A stretch of DNA of 64,000 bases, taken from the NCBI RefSeq assembly GCF_006874475.1, contig NZ_VIRM01000012.1:107287-171286 (forward strand), written 5' to 3'. The notes under the pieces were generated by a model. The model saw only the letters and a list, made by a program, of their open reading frames with translations, made no database searches and had not been told where the DNA came from. Positions 52,835-63,500 of the stretch are shown here, one piece after another (position 1 is the stretch's first letter; each line of letters begins with the position of its first letter). The position numbers and the translations under genes were made by a program. The stretch comes from Microbispora hainanensis. Its GTDB lineage: Bacteria; Actinomycetota; Actinomycetes; Streptosporangiales; Streptosporangiaceae.

Positions 52835-55186
52835 ATGATGAGAGGGGAGGCGCGCTCGTTCGCCGCGGTCCGCAAGGACAGGGCCGCGGACATCGACAGA
52901 TGGCTCACCGATCTGTTCCGCACGGCGGCCACGCGGCCGTACGCGCGGGAGGGCGGATCGGGAGGGAAGGGCGGCTTCCCCGACGAGCGCGGCCCCGCCG
53001 CCTCCCACGGGAGCGGCCCCACTGGAATCGGACACAGCGGGGCCGCTCCCAACGGGATCAGCGGGGTCGCCCTCGTCGCGGTCGGCAGCCTGGGGCGGAG
53101 CGAGCTCGCCCCGGGCAGCGACCTCGACCTGGTCCTGCTGCACGACGGCCGCGACGATGTGGCGAGGATCGCCGACCGCATCTGGTATCCCATCTGGGAC
53201 TCCGGGATCGGCCTCGACCACTCGGTCCGTACGGTGGACGAGGCGGTGAAGGTCGCCAGGGAGGACCTCAAGGCCGTGCTGGGCCTTATCCAGGCGCGCC
53301 ACGTGGTGGGGGACCCCGAGCTGACGAGATCCGTGCGGGAGGCCGTGCTCGCCGAGTGGCGGGCCGACTCCCGGCGCAGGCTGGCCGAGCTGCGCGCGGC
53401 GGCCGACAAGCGCGCCGAGGTCGGCGGCGAGCTGGCCTTCCTGCTCGAACCGGACCTCAAGGACTCCAGGGGCGGGCTGCGCGACGTGCAGGCGATGCAG
53501 GCCGTGGCCGCCGCCTGGGTCGCCTCGGCCCCCGGCCCGCGGGTCCGGGAGGCGTACGAGCTGCTGCTGGACATCAGGCACGGGCTGCACCTCGTCACCG
53601 CGCGCGGCACCGACCGCCTGGTGCTCCAGGAGCAGGACGCGGTCGCGGGCACACTGGGCCTGCTGGACGCCGAGGCGCTGATGCGCCGCCTGGCCGAGGC
53701 GGGCCGCACCATTTCCCACGCGTTCGACGCCACCTGGCGGACGGTCGACCGGCTGCTCACCGGTCCCGCTCCCCGGGGCCGCAGGCCGCTCGCCGACGGT
53801 GTGGTGGAGCACGGCGGCGAGGTCGTGCTGGCCCGCGGCGTCAACCCCCGCACCGACCCCACGCTCGTGCTGCGCGCCGCCGCGGCCGCCGCCGAGGCCG
53901 GGCTGCCGCTCGCGCCCGCGACGGTCGGCGCGCTCGCCGCGCAGTCGCCGCCGCTGCCCGTGCCATGGCCCCCGGAGGCGCGCGGCGCGCTGGTCGCCCT
54001 GCTCGGCGCCGGGCGCGCGGCCGTGCCGGTCTGGGAGGAGCTCGACCAGGCCGGTGTGCTCGTGAAGCTCATCCCCGACTGGGAGCGTGTGCGGCACCGC
54101 CCCCAGCGCAACCCCGTGCACCGCTACACCGTGGACCGGCACCTCATCGAGACCGCGGCCGGGGCCGCGGCCTTCACCCGCGAGGTGTCCCGCCCCGACC
54201 TGCTGCTGATCTCGGCGCTCCTGCACGACGTCGGCAAGGGCTGGCCGGGCGACCACTCCACCACAGGTGAGATCGTGGCCAGGGACATCGGCACCCGCAT
54301 GGGCCTGCCGCCGGCGGACGTGGACGTCCTCGCCACCGTGGTGCGCCATCACCTGCTGCTGCCGGAGACCGCCACCCGGCGCGACCTGGACGACCCGGTC
54401 ACCATCTCCAGGGTCGCGGAGGCCATCGGGTCCCGCGAGGTGCTCGAACTGCTGGCCGCGCTGGCGGTGGCCGACGGCAACGCCACCGGCCCGGCCGCGT
54501 GGAACTCCTGGAAGGCGTCCCTGGTCTCCGACCTGGTCCGGCGGGTGCGGTCGGTGCTGTCCGGCACGCCTCCGATGCCCGCGCCGGTGCTCTCCCCCGA
54601 GCAGGCGGCGCTCGCCCGGCACGGTGGCGGCGCGGTGCGGGTGAACGGGAGCGCGGTCACCGTGGTCGCGCCCGACCGGCCGGGCCTGCTGTGGCGGGCG
54701 GCCGGGGTGCTCGCGGCGCACCGCATGGCGGTCCGCTCCGCCTCCGCCGCGTCGGCCGGGTCGACGGCGGTCATCGAGTTCGTCGTCGTCCCCGAGTACG
54801 GCACGCCGCCCGACCCGGCGACGCTGGAGGCCGATCTGCGCCTCGTCCTGGCCGGCCGGCTCGACATCGAGCAGCGCCTGGCCCGGCGGGCGAGGTCGAT
54901 GCGCCCGTCCCGGGTGCCGGTCGCGCCGCCCCGGGTCACCCTGGTGGACGACGCGTCGCTGACGGCCAGCGTGGTGGAGGTGCGGGCGCACGACAGACCC
55001 GGGCTGCTGTGGCGGATCGGCCGTGCGTTCGGCGACTGCGGCCTTGACGTACGCGCCGCGCGTGTGGAGACTCTGGGCGCAGAAGCGGTGGATGTCTTCT
55101 ATGTGGCGGATCGTACGGGCCGCCCCATTCTCGATGAGCAACAGCGGATCCAGGTGCGAGAGCATGTGCTTGCGGCACTCAGATGA
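52835..55186 (+). CDS. glnD: PII nucleotidyltransferase GlnD
   Basis: This 783-residue protein has an N-terminal nucleotidyltransferase domain (GSLGRSELAPGSDLDLVLLH), an HD domain removing the modification (ALLHDVGKGWPGDHS) and two ACT domains (AVTVVAPDRPGLLWRAAGVL and ASVVEVRAHDRPGLLWRIGR). A Gly/Ser-rich insertion (roughly 28-65) precedes the catalytic motif. ATG 52835 (MMRGEARSF) is 4 bases after glnK. It modifies GlnK's Tyr51. Confidence 0.95.
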   Translation: MMRGEARSFAAVRKDRAADIDRWLTDLFRTAATRPYAREGGSGGKGGFPDERGPAASHGSGPTGIGHSGAAPNGISGVALVAVGSLGRSELAPGSDLDLVLLHDGRDDVARIADRIWYPIWDSGIGLDHSVRTVDEAVKVAREDLKAVLGLIQARHVVGDPELTRSVREAVLAEWRADSRRRLAELRAAADKRAEVGGELAFLLEPDLKDSRGGLRDVQAMQAVAAAWVASAPGPRVREAYELLLDIRHGLHLVTARGTDRLVLQEQDAVAGTLGLLDAEALMRRLAEAGRTISHAFDATWRTVDRLLTGPAPRGRRPLADGVVEHGGEVVLARGVNPRTDPTLVLRAAAAAAEAGLPLAPATVGALAAQSPPLPVPWPPEARGALVALLGAGRAAVPVWEELDQAGVLVKLIPDWERVRHRPQRNPVHRYTVDRHLIETAAGAAAFTREVSRPDLLLISALLHDVGKGWPGDHSTTGEIVARDIGTRMGLPPADVDVLATVVRHHLLLPETATRRDLDDPVTISRVAEAIGSREVLELLAALAVADGNATGPAAWNSWKASLVSDLVRRVRSVLSGTPPMPAPVLSPEQAALARHGGGAVRVNGSAVTVVAPDRPGLLWRAAGVLAAHRMAVRSASAASAGSTAVIEFVVVPEYGTPPDPATLEADLRLVLAGRLDIEQRLARRARSMRPSRVPVAPPRVTLVDDASLTASVVEVRAHDRPGLLWRIGRAFGDCGLDVRAARVETLGAEAVDVFYVADRTGRPILDEQQRIQVREHVLAALR

Positions 55187-55335
55187 CGTAAGTAACGATC
55201 CTCACCTCTTGGTAACAATTGGGGTGCTGCGGTAGGGGTAGGGCCGCTCCCCATCGTGACCTTGTGGTCGAATTGTCCCCGCTTATACAGCTGTGTCACT
55301 TCATGCTGTCCAGACGCGTGAAGACAGGCCGAACG

Positions 55336-58300
55336 ATGGCGGGGCCGGTGAGCATGGAGCAGTCGAATACCGATAACCGCAGGCGGCGGAGTCGTCTCTC
55401 GCCGCGCAACTGGAGAGTGCCCACACGTCTGACCGCGCTGATCCTCGCCCCGACGCTCGTGGCCGTGCTCCTCGCCGGCGTCCGCGTCGTGGGTTCGATC
55501 GACAGCCTGACGGCCTACCAGCGGACCAGGTCGGCGGCGGAATACTCGGTGCACCTGCGGGATCTGGCCGAGCAGCTGGCTCTCGAACGCGACCTGTTCG
55601 TCTGGGGCGGCAACACCAGCCGTAAGTTCAACATCGACGGGGAGACGGTCGTGACCCGCGCCCAGCAGCGCGCGGCGGTCGACCCGCTCATCGCACAGGT
55701 GAAGGCCGACCTCAAGGACATCGACGAGGAATACGGCCCGCGTGCGGTGGAGCAGGCCCAGCAGCTCTCCAGCCGCCTCTCGAGCCTCACGGGCATCCGC
55801 AAGAACGGTGCGCCGGAGGACTACAGCGCCGTGATCGCCAACGTCCTGCGCCTGCACGACGAGCTGGGCAACAACGACGACAACGCCGCGATCCTGGGCA
55901 ACCTCCGCGCCCTCAGCGCTCTGGCCCACGCCAAGGAGGAGTCGGCGGTGCAGCGGGCCACCCTCACCCGTGAGCTGCTGGAGCGCAACCAGGTCTTCAC
56001 CACGTTCGAGCTGCAGGACTTCCTGGCCTCCCAGTCGCGCCAGCAGAGCGCCCTGGCGACGTTCTACACCGAGGCCCCGGCGGCCGAGGCGAGCCGCCTG
56101 GTCACCCTTCTGGGCGACAAGGACGTGGTCAACAGCGAGCTGACCAAGTCGTGGGCGCTCACGCTCGGCCTGCAGAACCAGTCCCTCAGCCGCTATCGGG
56201 GCAGGGACAGGACGGCCCAGCAGTGGTTCCAGGACAGCACGAAGGCGATCGAGCAGATGGCGGCCGTCGAGGGCCGCGTGTCGGGGCTGGTGCAGAGCCG
56301 CGCCCGCGACCTGCAGTCGGTCGAGCAGCGCAACGCCCTCATCGCCGGTGGCCTGATCCTCGCGCTCCTCGTGCTCGTGCTCGTCACGACCGTGCTCATC
56401 GCGCGGTCGATGGTGCGGCCGCTGCGCCGCCTGCGGGCGGAGGCGCTGGACATCGCGGGGCGGAGGCTGCCGGACATCGTCCGGCAGATGCGCGAGTCCG
56501 AGGATCCCGAGCGCGAGTCCCACGTGCAGCCGATCCCGGTCGACAGCAGCGACGAGATCGGCGAGGTGGCGCAGGCCTTCGACGAGGTCCACACGCAGGC
56601 CGTGCGCCTGGCCGCCGAGGAGTCCCGCCTGCGCGCCAACGTCAACGCGATGTTCGTGAACCTCTCCCGCCGTACGCAGACGCTGGTGGAGCGGCAGATC
56701 TCGCTGATCGACGGCCTGGAGCGCGGCGAGGAGGACGGCCGGCGTCTGGCCGACCTCTTCAAGCTGGACCACCTGGCCACGCGCATGCGCCGCAACAGTG
56801 AGAACCTCCTGGTCCTCGCCGGTCACGAGCCGCCGCGCAAGCGGAGCCAGCCCGCCCGGCTGGTCGACGTGGTGCGCGCCTCGCTGTCGGAGGTCGAGGA
56901 CTACGAGCGGGTCGTCGTCCGGATCCCCCGGACGATCGCGATCGCCGGGCACGCCGCGAACGACGTCGTCCACCTGCTCGCGGAGCTGGTCGAGAACGCC
57001 ATCGCCTTCTCGCCGCGCAACACCAAGGTGGTCGTCTCCAGCAGCCCCGTCGAGGGCGGCGCCGTGATGCTCGGCGTCACCGACGCGGGCATCGGCATGT
57101 CGCCGGAGGAGCTCGCGGAGATCAACCGCCGCCTGGCCGAGCCGCCCACGATCGACGTCTCGGTGTCCCGGCGGATGGGCCTGTTCGTGGTCGGCCGCCT
57201 CGCGTTGCGGCACGGCATCCGCGTGCAGCTGCGCCGGGGCGACGGCGCGGGCGTCATCGCGATGGTGCTGTTCCCCTCTCAGCTCATCTCCAACGCCGAC
57301 CAGCCCATGATGCCGCGTCCCTCCGTACCCGCCGGGCAGACGGCGTCAGGACTGCCGGCGCGGCAGGCGTTCGCCGAGCCGGACCCGCTTGGTCCCGCCG
57401 CGCCGGGGGGCGGTTCGTTCGAACCCTGGAGCCCCGGCAACGGCGCGGCGGGCGGCGTCGGCGCCCGCAGGCCCTCGGCCGCCGGCGGGAACGGTCCCGG
57501 CGGGAACGGGCTCAGCGGCGCCGGCGCCGGCGGCACGGGCGGGTTCGCCGCGTTCGGCGCGCCGACGGTGGACGCGCCCGCGGAGAGCGCCTACGGAGAG
57601 AGCGCCTACGGGGAGAGCGGGTTCGGGGAGAGCGGGTTCGGCGAGCACACGGGGCCGCAGTCGATGCCGGGCCGCGCCGGGAGGGCGCCGGAGGGCGACA
57701 TGCCCCGTCCGGCGTTCGGCGAGCAGCCCGGGTCGTCGTGGCCGTCGTCGTTCTCCGAAAGCGGACCCCGGAGCGGGTCCCCCGGCGGGTCGCTGAGCGG
57801 ATCGCAGAGCGGATCCCTGAGTGGATCGCAGAGCGGAGCGGCGAGCGGGAGCGGCGACGACCGCTCGGAGCACTCGTGGCCGTCGCTGCCCACCGGGCCG
57901 AACGCGCTGCCGCGGCGGGGCGCCTCCACGGGCCCCACGGCCTTCTCGCCGTCGAGCACGGGCCCGAACGCGTTCTCCCCGTCCAGCACCGGACCCACGG
58001 CGTTCCCTCAGCCGGGTTCCACGTCGAGCACGGGACCGACGGCCTTCTCGCCGTCGAGCACGGGCCCGAACGCGTTCTCCCCGTCCAGCACCGGACCCAC
58101 GGCGTTCCCTCAGCCGGGTTCCACGTCGAGCACGGGACCGACGGCCTTCTCCCCGTCCAGCACCGGGCCGAACGCCTTCCCCGGCGCGGCGCCGTCCGCG
58201 GGAGGGTCCGAGGACGTCGCGTCGTCCGCGGGGCCGCTGCCGTCGGTGGAGGAGTCGCCGCTGGAGCAGGGCGAGGAGTTCCTGCCGATCTTCGCCTCGG

Positions 58301-58803
58301 TCGAGTCGGCGTGGTTCCGGCGTCCCTCCGACACCGGCCCGCAGGCCGCGCCCGCGGCGCCGACCGGCGCGGACGCGGACAAGCCGGCGGAGAGGTCCGG
58401 AGAGATGTCCGGAGAGAAGCCCGGGGAGACCACCGGGGAGATCGCGCGGGTGCCGCGTTCCGCTCCCGCCCCGGCGCCCGCCGCCCCGCAGGCGCAGGGC
58501 GGGAGCCCCGGTGCGTGGCGGTCGCGGGCCGACAGCGGCTTCCAGGCCGCGGCGAGCGCCCGTGACCCCCTGCTGGGCGGCGTGACCGCGGCGGGCTTGC
58601 CGAAGCGCACGCCGAAGGCCAACCTGGTGCCGGGTTCGGTGGGCGCGGACGGCCCCGCCGCCGCCGCGGCCCCGCGCCCCCCGGTCTCGGCCGAGGCGGT
58701 GCGCAGCCGCCTGTCCAGCTTCCAGCAGGGTGTGAGGCGAGGCCGGGCCGAGACGTCCGGAGGGCTCGCCGAAGGGTCGGGTAAAGAGGAGGAGGGCTCG
58801 TGA
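55336..58803 (+). CDS. cvnA: conservon CvnA: nitrate/nitrite-sensor-type histidine kinase-like protein
   Basis: This ~1155-residue protein has a transmembrane segment (LTALILAPTLVAVLLAGV), an extracytoplasmic NIT-like helical domain (to about 335), a second helix (LIAGGLILALLVLVLVTTVL), a HAMP-like linker, an H-box (FKLDHLATRMRRNSENLLVL), an HATPase domain (ELVENAIAFSPRNTKVV; DAGIGMSPEEL) and a ~470-residue disordered tail. Starts at 55303 and 55354 are alternatives. CvnA usually works with CvnB-D at the membrane. The tail contains a 34-residue perfect duplicate and conserved motifs shared with the second CvnA (EEFLPIFASVES; LPKRTPKANLVPG). Confidence 0.9.
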   Translation: MAGPVSMEQSNTDNRRRRSRLSPRNWRVPTRLTALILAPTLVAVLLAGVRVVGSIDSLTAYQRTRSAAEYSVHLRDLAEQLALERDLFVWGGNTSRKFNIDGETVVTRAQQRAAVDPLIAQVKADLKDIDEEYGPRAVEQAQQLSSRLSSLTGIRKNGAPEDYSAVIANVLRLHDELGNNDDNAAILGNLRALSALAHAKEESAVQRATLTRELLERNQVFTTFELQDFLASQSRQQSALATFYTEAPAAEASRLVTLLGDKDVVNSELTKSWALTLGLQNQSLSRYRGRDRTAQQWFQDSTKAIEQMAAVEGRVSGLVQSRARDLQSVEQRNALIAGGLILALLVLVLVTTVLIARSMVRPLRRLRAEALDIAGRRLPDIVRQMRESEDPERESHVQPIPVDSSDEIGEVAQAFDEVHTQAVRLAAEESRLRANVNAMFVNLSRRTQTLVERQISLIDGLERGEEDGRRLADLFKLDHLATRMRRNSENLLVLAGHEPPRKRSQPARLVDVVRASLSEVEDYERVVVRIPRTIAIAGHAANDVVHLLAELVENAIAFSPRNTKVVVSSSPVEGGAVMLGVTDAGIGMSPEELAEINRRLAEPPTIDVSVSRRMGLFVVGRLALRHGIRVQLRRGDGAGVIAMVLFPSQLISNADQPMMPRPSVPAGQTASGLPARQAFAEPDPLGPAAPGGGSFEPWSPGNGAAGGVGARRPSAAGGNGPGGNGLSGAGAGGTGGFAAFGAPTVDAPAESAYGESAYGESGFGESGFGEHTGPQSMPGRAGRAPEGDMPRPAFGEQPGSSWPSSFSESGPRSGSPGGSLSGSQSGSLSGSQSGAASGSGDDRSEHSWPSLPTGPNALPRRGASTGPTAFSPSSTGPNAFSPSSTGPTAFPQPGSTSSTGPTAFSPSSTGPNAFSPSSTGPTAFPQPGSTSSTGPTAFSPSSTGPNAFPGAAPSAGGSEDVASSAGPLPSVEESPLEQGEEFLPIFASVESAWFRRPSDTGPQAAPAAPTGADADKPAERSGEMSGEKPGETTGEIARVPRSAPAPAPAAPQAQGGSPGAWRSRADSGFQAAASARDPLLGGVTAAGLPKRTPKANLVPGSVGADGPAAAAAPRPPVSAEAVRSRLSSFQQGVRRGRAETSGGLAEGSGKEEEGS
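57937..58140 (+). repeat. 102-bp tandem duplication in cvnA
   Basis: Two essentially identical 102-bp units (57937-58038 and 58039-58140) encode a 34-residue Pro/Ser/Thr-rich block built of (T/N)AFSPSSTGP repeats. A third partial unit follows. The near identity indicates a recent duplication or ongoing correction. Confidence 0.9.
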
Positions 58804-59219
58804 CTGAGCTGAGCGTGGAAGCACGCAGGTTCGACTGGCTGATCACCGAGTTCGTCGGCAGCACGCCTGGCGTGGCGCACGCGGTGGTGGTGTCGTCGGA
58901 TGGCCTGCGGCTGGCCCAATCGGACGGCTTTCCGCCTGACCGCGCCGACCAGCTCGCGGCTGTCGCCGCCGGCCTGCTCAGCCTCACCGTCGGCGCCTCG
59001 CGGGTGTTCGAGGGAGGCTCGGTGACGCAGACCGTCGTCGAGATGCAGCGGGGACTGCTGCTCGTGATGGCGATCAGTGACGGCTCCTGCCTCGCCGTGC
59101 TCGCCGCACCGGACTGCGACATGGGCCTGGTGGCCTACCAGATGACCCTGCTCGTCGAACGGGCGGGCCAGGTGCTCACTCCGGCGCTGCGCGCCGAGCT
59201 GCAGACGTCGCGGCGATGA
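58800..59219 (+). CDS. cvnB: conservon CvnB: roadblock/LC7 domain protein
   Basis: This 139-residue roadblock/LC7 protein begins RRFDWLITEFVGSTPGVAHA and continues VVVSSDGLRLAQSDGFP. It has the family block [20 protein letters not shown]. Roadblock proteins partner small GTPases; here it likely regulates CvnD. GTG 58800 overlaps the cvnA stop by GTGA. Confidence 0.94.
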   Translation: MTELSVEARRFDWLITEFVGSTPGVAHAVVVSSDGLRLAQSDGFPPDRADQLAAVAAGLLSLTVGASRVFEGGSVTQTVVEMQRGLLLVMAISDGSCLAVLAAPDCDMGLVAYQMTLLVERAGQVLTPALRAELQTSRR

Positions 59220-59234
59220 CAAGAGGAGAGGGCC

Positions 59235-59594
59235 GTGCGTGATCGTGACGGGACAGAGGACGAGCCTCTGTTCCGTCCGTACGCCGTCACCGGTGGCCGA
59301 TCCGAGCCGCGTTACCACATGGCGATGGAAACCCTCGTATCATCGGTGACCTTGAAGAGCAATGATTATTCTCTGCTCAGCCCAGAGCAGGAATCGATCA
59401 TGATGCTATGTCGTTCCGTACGATCGGTCGCGGAGATCTCGGCACTGCTCCGGGTCCCGCTCGGCGTGGCCCGCGTGCTCATCGCCGACATGGCCGACGA
59501 GGGTCTGGTCCGCCTGCACATGCCGCAGCTGAACCAGGGACAGCCAGACCTCAACCTGCTCGAAAGGGTGCTCAGTGGACTACGCAGGCTCTAG
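59235..59594 (+). CDS. cvnC: conservon CvnC: DUF742 protein
   Basis: This 119-residue DUF742 protein has LFRPYAVTGGR, PEQESIMMLCRSVRSVAEIS and VARVLIADMADEGLVRLHMP, which form a winged-helix-like fold in the family. GTG 59235 has AAGAGGAGAG upstream. It overlaps the CvnD gene by 20 bases. It acts with CvnA, B and D at the membrane. Confidence 0.94.
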   Translation: MRDRDGTEDEPLFRPYAVTGGRSEPRYHMAMETLVSSVTLKSNDYSLLSPEQESIMMLCRSVRSVAEISALLRVPLGVARVLIADMADEGLVRLHMPQLNQGQPDLNLLERVLSGLRRL

Positions 59595-60159
59595 CCGTGG
59601 TCTTACCTCGACGAAGATCGTCGTGGCGGGTGGGTTCGGCGTCGGGAAGACGACCTTCGTCGGTGCCGTCTCCGAGATCCTGCCGCTGACGACCGAGGCC
59701 GTGATGACCGACGCCAGTGCGGGCATCGACGACCTCGGGCTCACGCCGAACAAGACGACCACCACGGTCGCCATGGACTTCGGCCGGCTCTCGCTCGACC
59801 AGGACCTCATCCTCTATCTGTTCGGCACGCCGGGCCAGCACCGCTTCTGGTTCATGTGGGACGACCTCGTCCGCGGCGCCATCGGTGCGGTCGTGCTCGT
59901 CGACAGCCGCCGGCTCGCCGACTGCTTCCCGGCCATCGACTACTTCGAGGAGGCCCAGCTTCCCTTCCTGGTCGCCATGAACGGCTGGGAGGGCCAGTTC
60001 CTCCACTCGGAGGACGAGGTCCGTGAGGCGCTGTCGCTGCCTCCGCACGTCCCCGTCGTCCGTACGGACGCGCGCTCGCGGGAAGCCGTCAAGTCCACGC
60101 TCATCAGCCTGGTCGAATACGTGCTCACCGTCCGGGCCGCGTACGGCAGACAGTACTGA
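59575..60159 (+). CDS. cvnD: conservon CvnD: Ras-like ATP/GTP-binding protein
   Basis: This 194-residue small GTPase-like protein has a P-loop GGFGVGKTTF, switch region TTTVAMDFGR, LFGTPGQHRFWFMW and the base-recognition site MNGWEG. The lower part matches MglA/SsrP-like actinobacterial GTPases. It is the last gene of the first conservon. A hairpin follows at 60211-60242. Confidence 0.95.
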   Translation: MDYAGSSRGLTSTKIVVAGGFGVGKTTFVGAVSEILPLTTEAVMTDASAGIDDLGLTPNKTTTTVAMDFGRLSLDQDLILYLFGTPGQHRFWFMWDDLVRGAIGAVVLVDSRRLADCFPAIDYFEEAQLPFLVAMNGWEGQFLHSEDEVREALSLPPHVPVVRTDARSREAVKSTLISLVEYVLTVRAAYGRQY

Positions 60160-60540
60160 GTCCGGGACAGCGCGTGTTCCAGGAAAACCTTGCCCTGTGG
60201 TCGGGGGCGACGAGGGCGGCATCCAGGTGGGTGCCGCCCTCGCGGCGTCCGGCCCGGGCGCGACGCCGGGGTGGCATTCTTTGCCTTCGGGGGCCTCGTC
60301 TCCAGGACCCGCGACTACCCGGCAGGGCAGAATTCGGTATTGATGCTGACCCGATATTTAACCAAATAACATCATCTACATGCCTGTCTAGGCTGTTTGT
60401 GCACGGGTGTTCGGTTGGCCTCCCTGGTGTCGGTGTGCTGCAATTACCCTCGCCTGCAGGACGTCTCGCACGTCACGCCAGCCACATCCGTGCTGAGACA
60501 CTCCCCCTGTGCGCACATACTGCGAGAGGTTGCAAAGCCT
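60160..60540 (+). terminator. intergenic region with an 11-bp hairpin between two conservons
   Basis: CGAGGGCGGCA 60211-60221 pairs perfectly with TGCCGCCCTCG 60232-60242 over a 10-base loop; it probably ends the first conservon transcript. The stretch 60330-60410 is AT-rich (ATATTTAACCAAATAACATC) and probably holds the promoter of the second conservon. There is no gene. Confidence 0.6.
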
Positions 60541-63500
60541 GTGAGGACACAAGACCCCCGGACCGACGAGAGCCCCGGGACCGGGGTTCCGGCTGAGCAG
60601 GAGCCCGACGAGGGTAGTCGTTTTCTCCTGCGCAACTGGCGCGTGCGCTCAGGCTTGTCGCGCTGATCCTCATCCCCACCGCGGCGGCGCTGCTGCTCGG
60701 CGGTCTGCGGGTCGTCACGTCGGTGAACACGGCGGCCGAGTATCAGCAGATCAGTGACCTGGCGCGACTCGTCGACAAGGTCGCGGGCCTCACCCACGAG
60801 CTGCAGTCGGAACGCGACCGCGCCGCCTGGAACGCCACGCTCGGCCATCCGGCGAAGGCGACCGCCGCGGTCAAGGCGCAGACCCTGCTCACCAACAAGG
60901 CGGCCACCGCCGTACGCGACCTGGCCAACGAGGTCAGGCCGAAGGTGAGCAGCCGCGCCTCCGACGAGATCGACCACATCATCGGCAAGCTCGACGGCGT
61001 GGAGGTCCTGCGGAGCCAGGCCATGCAGGGGAACCTGCAACCGAGCGCCGTGCTCGATCAGTACACCCTCGTCATCGAGACCCTGCTGGCCCTGCAGGAC
61101 GAGCTGGCCAAGAGCACGCAGGACGACCGGCTCGCCTCCTCGTCCGTCACGCTGGCCGCGCTCGCCCGCGCGAAGGAGAGCGCCTCCGTGCAGCGTGGTC
61201 TGCTGACCACGGTGCTGCCCAACGGCCGCTTCGAGCAGGCCCAGCTGCAGAACTTCCTCGGTGCCGTGTCCGCCCAGGACAGCGAGCAGCGCGCCTTCCG
61301 CAAGAGCGCCACCGCCGCGGAACGCACCGACTACGACAACGCGGTCACCGGTGGCAAGGTCGACCAGGCGGAGTTCATCCGCACACTGGTGCTCGACCGC
61401 GCCAACGCGGGCTTCCCGCTCAAGGGCTTCGACCTGTCGGTGCGCGACGACACCCGCCTCTGGTACGACGCGATGTCGCAGCCCATCAACCGGATGCGCA
61501 CCGTCGAAGCGAAGCTGACCTCCTCCATCGTGGCCCGGAGCCAGACGCTGAAGGACGACGAGCAGCAGCGGGCCATCATCGTGGCCGTCGCCGTCGCCCT
61601 CCTGCTGATCGCGGTTCTGCTCGTCACCACCGGCGTCGCCCGCTCGCTCGTACGCCCGCTGCGGCGGCTGCGCTCCGAGGCGCTGGAGATCGCCGGCAGC
61701 CGCCTCCCCGACACGGTCCAGAAGCTGCGGGAGGCCGGCGACGCCGCCGAGGTCCCGCCCATCGCCCCGATCCAGGTGGTCGGCCGCGACGAGATCGGTG
61801 AAGTCGCGCGGGCCTTCGACGAGGTCCACCGCGAGGCGATCCGGCTGGCGGGCGACGAGGCCCGGCTCCGGAGCAACGTCAACGCGATGTTCGTGAACCT
61901 GTCGCGGCGCACGCAGACGCTGGTGGAACGCCAGCTGTCCCTGATCGACGGCCTGGAGCAGGGCGAGCAGGACGAGCAGCGGCTCGGGAACCTGTTCAAG
62001 CTCGACCACCTGGCGACCCGCATGCGCCGCAACAGTGAGAACCTCCTGGTTCTCGCCGGGCAGGAGCCCGCGCGCCGCTGGGGCCAGCCGGTGCCCATCG
62101 TCGACGTCGTACGCGCCTCGCTGTCGGAGGTCGAGGGCTACGAGCGCGTCGACATCAAGGTGCAGGCCGGAGCGTCGGTCGTCGGCCAGTCGGTCAACGA
62201 CGTCGTCCACCTCGTGGCCGAGCTGGTGGAGAACGCCATCTCCTTCTCGCCCCGCGACACCAAGGTCACGGTGGCGAGCAACCGCATCGACGGCGGCGGC
62301 CTGATCATCTCCGTCAGCGACCAGGGCATCGGCATGACGCCCGAGGAGCTGGCCCAGACCAACTACCGGCTCGCCAACCCGCCGGTCGTGGACGTGTCGG
62401 TGTCCCGCCGCATGGGCCTGTTCGTGGTCGGCCGCCTGGCGCTGCGCCACGGCATCCGCGTGCAGCTGCGCCAGCAGGACACCGGCGGCCTGACGGCCAT
62501 GGTGCTGCTGCCCGAGGCGCTGCTGGCCAACGCCGGCCCGGCGTTCCCTGGCGTGCCGGGCATGCCGCAGCCGGAGCTGACCAGCCCGATGCCGGTGGTC
62601 GGAACCGGGCCGCAGTTCGGCGCTTCCATGTTCGGCAACGCGCCGGCCCTCGCCAGCCCGACGCCGTTCGAGAACCCGCCGCGCACCCCGGTGTTCGGCG
62701 CGGACGCGCCCGGCGTCGGCACCCCCGGCGCGGACCCCTTCGAGCGCGGGCCCTTCGAGTCGTTCCCGCGGGAGACCGTCGGCTTCGACCCCGACCCGTT
62801 CGCCCGCAACCCGTTCGAGCCGCCGCCGGGCCGCGGCGCGGACGCCGACCCGTTCGCGCGCAACCCCTTCGAGGCGGGCGGTGCGGGGCGGCCGGGCGAG
62901 CCGTCCGATCCCTTCGCCCGCAACCCCTTCGACACCGGCGGCTTCGGTCAGGGCGGGCAGCCCGACCCCTTCGCCCGCAGCCCGTTCGAGTCCGGGCCGT
63001 TCGACCGGGCGGCCTTCGACAAGACGCCGGTCGAGAGGACGGCGCCGGAGCGGGACCCGTTCGAGACGACGACCTTCGACTCGGGGCCGTTCGACGCCAG
63101 TCCCTTCGACACCAACCCGTTCAGCCGGGGTCACGTCGGCGAGGCCCCCGTGGACACGCCCTGGCCCGGCCACCTGCCCCCTCCGGGAGGCGGCTCCTGG
63201 CCCGGCGCCTCGCAGGACGACGGCGCGGGCTGGCCCGGACGGACCGGTCGCGGCTCGTTCGAAGGCGACGACAACACCGGCCCGCTGCCGGTGGTGCGGA
63301 CCTCGCCGCTGGAGTCGGAGGAGGAGTTCCTGCCGATCTTCGCCGCGGTCGAGTCGGACTGGTTCAAGAAGGTCGACCTCCCGGCGGACAAGAACGACTC
63401 GAACGATGAGTCCGCCACCGACTCCAGGAGCTGGTCGTCCCCGGCGGACGCCGGCTGGCAGGCGGCCAAGGCGGCCAGCGAGCCGGCCCTGGGCGGGGTC

